A program made the position numbers and the translations under genes. Below, one piece after another: positions 36,879 through 43,785 of a DNA stretch of 43,785 nt; positions within the stretch are counted from its first letter, which is position 1; the number at the start of each line of letters is the position of its first letter. The DNA comes from Chrysochromulina tobinii (Eukaryota; Haptophyta; Prymnesiales; Chrysochromulinaceae): NCBI GenBank assembly GCA_001275005.1, contig JWZX01002696.1, positions 1-43,785 of the forward strand, in the 5' to 3' direction. Under the pieces are notes generated by a model, which searched no databases, was not told the origin of the DNA, and was given only the letters and a program-made list of their open reading frames with translations.

Positions 36879-39104
36879 ATGAAGGAGCCTCCACCCTCGG
36901 AGCTGGAGCAACCGCCGGCCAATGCCGCGGAGTTTCAGGAGTCGTTCGAGGAGGTCAAGGAGCTTGGCCGCGGGCGGTTTGGGACGGCCTTTCTAGTCAA
37001 GCACCGGGTGACGAGTTGCAGGTATTGCCTAAAGCGTACCCAGTTTGGTACGGCCAAAGGTCAGATGACCGAGGAAAAGGTCGCCATGGAGAGCTCGGCG
37101 CTGGAGCGGTTACACCATCCGAACATCATTCGCTGGTTTGCCATGTTCACAGAGACGCGCGATGACGGACCGACGATGATGTGCATCTTGATGGAGTACG
37201 CCAACGGTGGCGATCTGGCGGCGTTGCTGGCACGGCGTTGGTGGGATGCGACGCGCAACGGGCAGCACCAACTGTCGGAGACGCAGCTGATGGATTGGTT
37301 TGTGCAGCTCGTCGCGGGTTTAGCCTACGCGCACTCGAAGCGCGTACTCCACCGCGACCTGAAGCCGGAGAATGTCTTCGTCACGCTCGATGGCAGCTGC
37401 AAGATTGGCGATTTTGGCATCAGCCGCGTGCTCGAGACGTCGGGAGATCTCGCGCAGACGGCGGTGGGCTCGCCCGTGTACCTCTCGCCTGAGATTGTCA
37501 AGGGAGCACAGTACGACTACCGCTCGGATGTGTGGTCGCTTGGCGTCACCCTCTACAAGATGGCCACCAACAGTTTCCCGTTTGAGGCCTCGAATCTGGC
37601 GCAGCTCGCACTCAAGATTGCGGCGGGATCGTATCCCCCGCTGCCACCGGGCTACTCGCCCAATCTGCACCATCTGGTCGCGGTGATGCTCCAGATCGAC
37701 CCGGAACGTCGCGCCGACATGGGCGGCGTGAGCGACCATCCCTTTGTACGAGAGAATGTGGCTAGGCGCGCCACCAGCGCCGCCTCCACCTTGGCTACTA
37801 GTGGTTCGCAGCTTGACCGCCCTGCCAAGAGAGACCGCGGAGACTTTTTGGAGGTATTGGCGGTTGTGGAGTCGAAAGATGTGGCCAAGGCCGCGCCCAC
37901 CGCTGCATCCTCCGCGCCCGGCACAGCGCCCATCGCCAGCAACGGCGCAGCCGCTGCCGCCACTCGCGCGCCCTCGCCGACGATCCCCCGCTCCGGATCG
38001 GCGAGCCGCATCCCCGCTCCACCTCGGCGCAAGAGCACCACGCCGCGTCCACCCGACGACAATGGCGAGCCGAAAGGCGACGGCGGCAAGCACGCCGTGA
38101 CGGGCGCCTCAACGGGCGGTGGGCTTGAGCCTTCGCCTCCGCCGCTGCGGCCGCCGCCACTCGCCCCCTCAGCCGCCGAGGCCGCTGCCACGGCCACGGG
38201 CGCCACACGGCCCTCGCCGCGTCGCGCCGCGCTGAAACCGCTGCGCCCTCCGCCGGTAAGCGCACCGTTGGCTGCCACATCGCCCGGCGCGGCGACGGAC
38301 CATGGCAGTGAAGGCAGTGCCAGCAGCAGTCACACGCCGCCCTCGGTCCCCGCTCTCACTGGCGCAGGGCCCGTCACGGCGCCCGCGAGCAAGAGTCGCG
38401 CCCAGAGCAATTGGGTCGCAGCTCGCAATGTTCTAGATCTGCCCAAAGGCTCTCAGTCCGCACGCCCCAAACTGCAGACGCCGGGCTCCAGATTCGCGCA
38501 TGTCGCGCAGGCCGCGGCCGAGGCGGCGAAGAAAGAGAAGGCGCGGCCGCAAACGGCGCGCGGCGCGCGTGAGACAGCGCGCCTGTCCGCGGGGCAGCCG
38601 TCCGGCTCGGCCAAGCGGCCTGCTGTCAGTACGAGTGGCGCCAAGACGGCACCTAAGCCGGCCAAGACGGCGCCTCCCAAGACGGCGCCGGCCGCCACGC
38701 CATTACCAACGGCGCTTCAGTCGCTTCCTCGTAGCGGCATGAGCCCCACCGCCGTTGCCCCCGCTGCCAAAGCCGCCGCCTTCACCGCCGATTCGGAGTT
38801 GCAGCGCACCTGGCCTCCTCCGCCGCCGCCCGAGGCGCCGGCGGCGGGCGCCGTCGCGGGCGCGGATGCGTCCGTTCATCTGCCGTGGCTTGGGCTGGGT
38901 GCGGGCGGGCTTGCCGTGCCATCGTGGTTGAACTCGAATCGCTCTTTGGACAACGCGAGCGTCAGCACGGACGGGGCGGGCTCAGGGGCGGGCTCGACTG
39001 CGTCGCCCGGGACATGCTCGGTCGTTTCGCCTGGCTCGGTGCCGCCGCTCGCATCGCTCACATTGGGCACGCTGTTTGAAAAAGGGTATATTCGCAGGAG
39101 CTGA
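36879..39104 (+). CDS. NEK-like Ser/Thr protein kinase with long disordered tail
   Basis: The open frame begins at a GTG; ATG 36879 gives 741 residues. The kinase domain occupies about 25-295: Gly loop GRGRFGTA, ATP-binding Lys52 in YCLKRT, ILMEYANGGDLAALL, catalytic loop HRDLKPEN (158-165), DFG at 178-180, and GSPVYLSPEIVKG with SDVWSLGVTLYKM. The EYANGGDL block and overall pattern fit NIMA-related kinases, which act at centrosomes, basal bodies and flagella. The remaining roughly 445 residues are low-complexity Ala/Pro/Ser/Thr/Lys sequence without a clear coiled coil. An adjacent co-oriented kinesin gene makes a microtubule-related context plausible. The NEK assignment is probable; another related Ser/Thr subfamily is possible. 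Confidence 0.87.
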   Translation: MKEPPPSELEQPPANAAEFQESFEEVKELGRGRFGTAFLVKHRVTSCRYCLKRTQFGTAKGQMTEEKVAMESSALERLHHPNIIRWFAMFTETRDDGPTMMCILMEYANGGDLAALLARRWWDATRNGQHQLSETQLMDWFVQLVAGLAYAHSKRVLHRDLKPENVFVTLDGSCKIGDFGISRVLETSGDLAQTAVGSPVYLSPEIVKGAQYDYRSDVWSLGVTLYKMATNSFPFEASNLAQLALKIAAGSYPPLPPGYSPNLHHLVAVMLQIDPERRADMGGVSDHPFVRENVARRATSAASTLATSGSQLDRPAKRDRGDFLEVLAVVESKDVAKAAPTAASSAPGTAPIASNGAAAAATRAPSPTIPRSGSASRIPAPPRRKSTTPRPPDDNGEPKGDGGKHAVTGASTGGGLEPSPPPLRPPPLAPSAAEAAATATGATRPSPRRAALKPLRPPPVSAPLAATSPGAATDHGSEGSASSSHTPPSVPALTGAGPVTAPASKSRAQSNWVAARNVLDLPKGSQSARPKLQTPGSRFAHVAQAAAEAAKKEKARPQTARGARETARLSAGQPSGSAKRPAVSTSGAKTAPKPAKTAPPKTAPAATPLPTALQSLPRSGMSPTAVAPAAKAAAFTADSELQRTWPPPPPPEAPAAGAVAGADASVHLPWLGLGAGGLAVPSWLNSNRSLDNASVSTDGAGSGAGSTASPGTCSVVSPGSVPPLASLTLGTLFEKGYIRRS

Positions 39105-39341
39105 TGGGCTTGGCGGCGGCGGCAGTGTCGCTCCGCTATCGGCGCCCGTGAGCCGTGTTACCTGTTTGAACGGTTTTGAAGACACAGTTCGCGACCTGTG
39201 TAGAGCTGTGCAGTGGAGCGCACTTGAGGACCTAGAGCACAGTGCAGCGAGACAGTTCTTGAGGTTCACGAGATCACGAGTGTCGGCTTCACAACTCTTT
39301 GAGAGGTCCTTGTCCAACAAGTTCTCCAACCGCCGTGAACA

Positions 39342-40959
39342 ATGCATGCTGGCGTCCCCGACGGCAACGAGAACATTCGCGTGCACGTGCGCGTGCGCCC
39401 GCTGAACGAGCAGGAGCTCGCCCGCGGCGACCAGAGCTGCCTCCATATCGCAGGGGATGCACGCACCGTCCACTTCGTCGGCCAGCGCGACGAGGTGCGC
39501 TCGCTCACCTTCGATTCGGTGATAGGCGGCTCATCGCAGCCGCAGGTCTTCGAGACGACGGACGCGGCCCAACTGCTGCAAGATGCGCTGGAGGGCTATT
39601 CTGTCACTATATTCGCGTACGGGCAGACGGGCAGCGGAAAGACGTACACCATGACCGGACCCGACTCGCTCGCCCTCTCGGTTGACGAGCGACCGCCGCT
39701 GCCGACGGACGAGAGCCCGCTGGGCCTGATCCCGCGAGGAGTGGGCGCGCTCTTCGATCTGATCGCGCAGGAGGAGGCGTCGGGGCGGCTCACGGGCGGC
39801 TGCTCGGTGCGCGCTTCGTACCTAGAGCTGTACAACGAGTCGCTCAATGACCTGCTCAACCCAGAGTCGACAAACCTGCAGCTGCGCAGCCACGTGAAGA
39901 CGGGAGCGTTCGTCGAGAACCTGCTGCAGGTGGAGTGCGAGTCCGTGGCCGACGCGATGATGGTCTTCGCCGAGGGCACGCGCAATCGCAAGGTCGGCTC
40001 GCATGCACTCAACAAGGACTCGTCGCGCTCCCACAGCCTCATGACGCTGCACTTGACGCGGCGGGACGCACCGCACCAAGGCGGCCGTGTGTGCTTCGTG
40101 GACCTGGCGGGCTCCGAGCGGCTGCTCGAGTCACACTCCAAGGGCGAGGCCGCCAAGGAGACGGGCCACATAAACAAATCGCTCTTTGCACTCGGAAACG
40201 TCATCTCCGCGCTGGCCGACAGCCGCAAGCGCGGCGGCCACATACCCTACAGGGACTCGAAGTTGACACGGCTGCTGCAGGACTCGCTCGGCGGCGACGG
40301 GCGCACGCTCATGCTTGCGTGCTGCTCGCCCTCTTCACACCATCGAGAGGAGACGATCAACACGCTCGCCTTCGCCTCTCGCGCCAAGAACATCCAAAAC
40401 CGGCCGGTGGTTGCCATGGGCGACGCCGGGGGCGCCGGCGGCGGCGCGGCGCTGCTGCAGCAGATGCACCACACGATCCGAGCGCTCCAGGAGGAGAATG
40501 CGTTACTCCGGCAGCGGCTCGTCGCCACACCGGCCGCGCCCCTCGCGTCCGCCGATGTCGGCGGCCCGACAGCCCGGGGCTCCTTGCGCGCCAGACTTGA
40601 GGAGGATGAGGACGAGGGCACCGTCGGGGCGTGCCTGCCCGCAAGCATCTCGACGGTGGCGGGAGCAGGCGCCGTCGCGGCACGGCACATGGCACCTGCG
40701 GCCGCGCCCACGATCGACGGTCGCCCCAGGGCTGGGCTTGCGGCACTCCGCGCTGCCGAGGGTGGCGCGATGGCGGCTGAGCCGGCGCCGGCGTCGGCCG
40801 ACGCCCGGGTGGTCGCGGCGCTCAAGCAGGAGGTGGCGCAGCTCCGCACCACCAATGAGCTGCTTCGACGGCTCACACGAGCAGGTCGTGCGCGAGAACC
40901 AGCAGCTGCAGGCGAAGCTCGAGCGGCTCGAGCACATATTCGAGAGCGATGAGCGGTAG
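39342..40959 (+). CDS. N-terminal motor kinesin, C-terminal coiled coil in +1 frame
   Basis: The motor starts at ATG 39342. The P-loop GQTGSGKT is at 94-101, switch I NKDSSRSH at 224-231 and switch II DLAGSE at 254-259, followed by HINKSLFALGNVISALA, YRDSKLTRLLQDSLGG and NTLAFASRAKNIQN. A helical neck (LLQQMHHTIRALQEENALLR) follows. The first frame ends at 40952 with ...ELLRRLTRAGRAREPAA. The overlapping frame instead reads HEQVVRENQQLQAKLERLEH then IFESDER and stops at 40959, continuing the heptads perfectly. One base near 40875 must be skipped to join them (538 residues). The motor recalls KIF12-type kinesins but the subfamily is uncertain. Kinesins move along microtubules using ATP. Confidence 0.88.
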
Positions 40960-41059
40960 AGGCGCGCGCGGGCGTGCATCCTGTCTTGGATTAGTGAGTC
41001 ATTAGGCTTTAAGACGTCTTTGTACAACACACGACAGTCTCTCTGAGCCGAGGGTGTGC

Positions 41060-41428
41060 TCAAAACCATCGGTGCTTCCAATACGTGCGGCAGTCCTCAC
41101 GGCCGCACACGCGGTGGGGCACGCGCATCCGCTCGCACACTGGGCACATGGAGACGTGAGGTTGCAGTTGGGGGCCGAACATGCGCTGCTGACCCGCTTG
41201 CCGCACGCGCTTCCTCGTGTACGAAACGCGCTTCTTTGGCACCGCCATGAGCAGGATGCCGTCAAACCAGTCGAGGAGCGTCTGAGGAGCCATGGAGCGC
41301 AGCGGCGTTGGTGACGCGGTGACGTACTCGATGCACAGCGGCGGCGCCGCGCGCGGCATAAGCAGCCGTGAGAGCACGGCGCCCGGCGCAAGGCTCGCGG
41401 CCAGACGAGAAAACTTTGCCCACGGCAT
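41060..41428 (-). CDS. mitochondrial ribosomal protein bL32
   Basis: This 122-residue protein starts at an ATG (41428). The C-terminal 62 residues are bL32: MAVPKKRVSYTRKRVRQAGQ is the usual basic start, and the zinc site is CPVCERMRVPHRVCGREDC (Cys-x2-Cys and Cys-x4-Cys). The roughly 60-residue extension (KFSRLAASLAPGAVLSRLLM) is Arg/Ala-rich with few acidic residues, a mitochondrial presequence. In yeast and mammals, mature mitoribosomal L32 begins near this AVPKK after protease processing. A plastid copy would normally be plastid-encoded. It belongs to the large mitoribosomal subunit. It diverges from the F-box/RCC1 gene by 154 bp. Confidence 0.88.
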   Translation of the reverse strand: MPWAKFSRLAASLAPGAVLSRLLMPRAAPPLCIEYVTASPTPLRSMAPQTLLDWFDGILLMAVPKKRVSYTRKRVRQAGQQRMFGPQLQPHVSMCPVCERMRVPHRVCGREDCRTYWKHRWF

Positions 41429-41582
41429 CGTGGTTGAGAACTCGGTCCTTTGAAAGCCATTGACGAAGTTTGACTCCCCGATGTTTGGGCCTCACGGGAA
41501 GGACGACTTTGAAAACGCCCCCGCGCGTGGGCGATTTCGCAAAGTTTCGTCTTTCAATGCTGCCCTCTCGCTTTCTTGACGC
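41429..41582. promoter_or_regulatory. 154-bp divergent promoter of bL32m and F-box/RCC1 genes
   Basis: Two divergent ATGs are 154 bp apart. The gap contains CTTTGAAA at 41449-41456 and again at 41508-41515 (ACTTTGAAAAC), and a related GCAAAGTTTCG at 41539. These repeats could be shared promoter elements; function not shown. Confidence 0.4.
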
Positions 41583-43017
41583 ATGGAGCACCTCTCACAC
41601 GACCTCTTGACAGTCATCCTGGAGCCACTCGAGCTAGCTTGCCATTCGCTGGCGGCTGTCTGCCGTGCATGGCACGGGGCAATCTCGCCGTTGATGTGTA
41701 AGCTCAACGTCCTCGCACTGTCCGGAGGAAACATGAGTGGTCAGCTTGGCACGAGCTGGACATAGCCTCCGGAGCCTCCGGAGACTCGTGACGCCCAACA
41801 AGTTGCAGGTGACATCATTTGCGTGCGGCCACTACGCGACATATATCGTCACTTCCGACGGATCAATTTTTAGCTTCGGCCGGAACGAGTTCGGGCAGCT
41901 CGGCATCGGCTCAGAGGACCTTCGTCGCGCGACTCCAACGCGGATCACAGCGGTCGGCACACGCGTCAAAATGATCGCTGGAGGTCAGGACCACACCTGT
42001 TTTCTCACTGTTGATGGCCGTGTCTATTCCTGTGGGAGCGATGAGCACCGGCAGCTGCCGCTGTCGCTGCCTCAGTCGGAATGGCTCAGGAGATCTGCAC
42101 GCCAAGCTCTATGCACGCCACAGCTCAGTGAGTTTGCCTTCGAGGCTCCTGTAACGCAGATCGCCTGTGGCCAGCATCACACCGTGCTGCTGCTCGATAA
42201 TGGTGCGCTCCTGGCGTGCGGCGCCAATTTCGTGGGTCAGCTCGGAGTCGGGCATGACCACCTTGGGCATGAACACCTTGGGCATGAGAGCATGAACCCG
42301 AACTGGGAGAGCAGCCTCGTGCCAATGGCGCGGCCGCTGCAGGCAGAAGGAGCTGATGGTGCTTGTGAGGAAGGCCGGGCCAGTGCAGGTGGCCCGGTGC
42401 GCTTTGTGAGCATCGCGTGTGGAAAGGCCTCCACCTTCGCGCTCACACGAGAGGGCGCATTATTCGCGTGCGGCTGGAATAACTTTGGACAACTTGGCTT
42501 GGGTTATACAAGTTCAGGCGTCATGTCCCTGGAGCGCGTGCCGGTGCCCAACGACGAGGCCATCACGCACGTGTCGAGTGGAGCTGTGCACACGTGTGTT
42601 GTGACGTCGAGCGGCCGCCTGCTTGGTTGCGGCTTCAATGGCCACGGCCAGCTGGCTGATCTGCCAAAGAAGCCAAACCCGTCGACGTCGCTGGTGCTTC
42701 TACACATGCCATCCGCTACGCACATGCCATCCGTCACGTGCCAGCCGGCACTAGTGCGCTCCGTCACGTGCGGCTACGAGCACACGTGTGTCCTCCGATT
42801 GGATGGATCCCTGTGGACGTGCGGGCGCAACAAGAATGGCACGTGCGCGCTGGGATCGTCAGAGCTGCGTGTGCCGGAGTTCCACCAAGTGCACGCGCCA
42901 GCTGGCCGTTCATGCCGCGCCGTGTTCTGCGAGGTGAGCTGTGGAAAGGGCGGATCGGGTGGCCACACAGCAGTGCTGTATCGCGTCACGCCAGAATCTC
43001 CAGCGTTCAGCCAGTGA
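41583..43017 (+). CDS. F-box and RCC1-repeat protein, +1 frame break
   Basis: The frame from ATG 41583 encodes an F-box-like segment (LSHDLLTVILEPLELACHSL, then AAVCRAWHGAISPLM) and the start of an RCC1 blade (ALSGGNMSGQLGTS), then meets TAG at 41763. The next frame, open only from 41737, carries the rest: FACGHYATYIVTSDG, FSFGRNEFGQLGIG, IACGQHHTVLLLDNG, CGWNNFGQLGLG, CGFNGHGQL and VTCGYEHTCVLRLDG, about six to seven blades. Skipping one base between 41751 and 41762 restores normal RCC1 spacing (477 residues). F-box proteins present substrates to SCF ubiquitin ligases, and the RCC1 propeller would bind the substrate. A tandem 15-bp repeat encodes GHDHLGHEHLGHE in one loop. Confidence 0.82.
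42250..42294 (+). repeat. 15-bp tandem repeat inside the RCC1 gene
   Basis: GGGCATGACCACCTT, GGGCATGAACACCTT and a third diverged copy encode a His/Gly-rich loop between propeller blades. The His-Gly/Glu pattern could bind metal, but a slippage-derived loop is the simplest reading. Confidence 0.8.
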
Positions 43018-43785
43018 TTGACGAAATGTGAAGATTGATCTTCAACGCAACTTTGCGTTTAATGGTGGCTTTCGATAGTGCTACTACGCTCTCTCGACAC
43101 AGCCTCGGCCCTCGCACAATCCAACGTACCGCTTCACGATTACGTTATATGTGAACAGCCGTTATATGTGTACAGCCGTTATATGTGTACAGCCGACTGG
43201 GTGTGACAGCCGCCCATGGTGTACCGAGCAGCCCGTAGCTACCAGGGTAGCTACCACGAACCACCCATGGAGCCACCGTTGAGAATTGTTTCGTTTCGTT
43301 TCAGTTTCGTATCCGACCCAGCCTTGACGACCACGCCACCGAAGGGCGATCGGTCACCAATACATATGCCGTACCGGACCACATCCGCATTACCGCACGC
43401 GTCCCGTTCGGCCCCCGTCCCGCAACACAGAACACTCAGGTAAATCTGAGCGAGAGCGGAGGTCCGGGGGCACAGACCGCGCCGGGCGGCCCGCGGGTAC
43501 CCTCGTAGCTCGGAGCGTCCCTCGACCTATCGCATGGGCCATGGCTTACACGCACACACGTCTCCATCCGATCCGACGCTCTCGTCGGTGTCGGTATTGA
43601 GAGACACATCACACCTACATCACACCGCATGAGCTAGGTGTTCTCGAGTCATTGATAGCTGAGCGGCACTGCCGATACATGCCGTGCCGCTGCCAGCGCA
43701 CTTTGCATCAGTTTGCACCCATTTCGTCAAGTTTTAGGTAGCCTCGTGGGCCACAGAGGGCGCCGGAAAGGGGAGGGGGGAGGGG
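43018..43785. other. terminal intergenic region
   Basis: This 768-bp stretch has a 17-bp tandem repeat (43144-43211), a TTTCGTTTCGTTTCAGTTTCG run near 43289-43310 and a G-rich end (GGGGAGGGGGGAGGGG). Small open frames are present on both strands but none shows a motif. Confidence 0.5.
43144..43211 (+). repeat. 17-bp tandem repeat, three copies plus one diverged
   Basis: The units are GTTATATGTGAACAGCC (43144-43160), GTTATATGTGTACAGCC (43161-43177) and the same again (43178-43194), then GACTGGGTGTGACAGCC (43195-43211). The first unit contains GTGAACAG, the core of the motif found upstream of several genes here. Confidence 0.9.

Noticed and set aside
41734-41815. A short intron instead of a frameshift in the F-box/RCC1 gene
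   Set aside because: GT-AG choices that fix the frame, such as about 103 nt from 41708, would remove the RCC1 motif GGNMSGQLG and have poor donor sites.
1-43785. CRISPR arrays, operons, tRNA or rRNA genes, transposons
   Set aside because: No spaced direct repeats, no cloverleaf or rRNA motifs, and no transposase or reverse transcriptase coding were seen; the genes are eukaryotic.

Overview
The window looks like nuclear DNA of a GC-rich, gene-dense, intron-poor eukaryotic alga. It holds 23 protein genes in about 43.8 kb, mostly single-exon, with short intergenic gaps and many divergent gene pairs. The gene set is plainly eukaryotic: CstF50, anoctamin, kinesin, NEK and DYRK kinases, PIP5K, exostosin, F-box/RCC1 and mitochondrial bL32. 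The RNase II/R-family protein starts with a signal-peptide-like segment followed by a transit-peptide-like stretch, which is the bipartite presequence of a complex (secondary) plastid. With the low intron density, GC-rich coding and Ala/Gly/Pro/Glu-rich disordered insertions, this best fits a haptophyte. A pelagophyte-type stramenopile is the main alternative. The lineage is inference, not shown.

Layout. 0.2-3.2 kb (+): secretory ankyrin protein, sulfotransferase, DUF1445 putative hydro-lyase. 3.5-6.6 kb (-): EGF-exostosin glycosyltransferase and a cupredoxin-like protein. 6.9-8.2 kb (+): CstF50. 8.9-14.0 kb (-): LisH-DYRK kinase and plastid RNase R/II. 14.3-15.0 kb (+): DUF1997 protein; 15.1-15.8 kb (-): tail-anchored heme oxygenase-like protein. 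16.2-22.0 kb (+): PIP5K-PH, a coiled-coil protein and an FN3/EF-hand protein. 22.4-27.5 kb (-): a BMT5-like methyltransferase fused to a degenerate pseudouridine-synthase domain, and a two-exon MFS transporter. 27.7-31.2 kb (+): anoctamin. 31.7-35.4 kb (-): ankyrin/2OG-dioxygenase protein and a PAN/poly-proline membrane protein. 35.5-41.0 kb (+): aldo-keto reductase, NEK kinase, kinesin. 41.1-41.4 kb (-): bL32m; 41.6-43.0 kb (+): F-box/RCC1 protein. The last 0.77 kb is non-coding with a 17-bp tandem repeat.

No operon-like pathway cluster is evident. Themes are the secretory/cell-surface system (sulfotransferase, exostosin, 2OG dioxygenase, PAN/poly-Pro protein), membrane lipid and ion handling (PIP5K, anoctamin, MFS) and organelle gene expression (RNase R/II, DUF1997, bL32m).

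The most unusual observations are: (1) several genes whose conserved protein continues only if one extra base is skipped, always a +1 shift (hydro-lyase, kinesin, F-box/RCC1; probably DUF1997; possibly the DYRK tail); (2) a methyltransferase/zinc/pseudouridine-synthase fusion whose PUS domain lost the catalytic Asp; (3) a 95-nt intron flanked by a 7-bp direct repeat, as left by insertional introns; (4) GTGTGAACAG-like and ACCGGT motifs shared among promoters.
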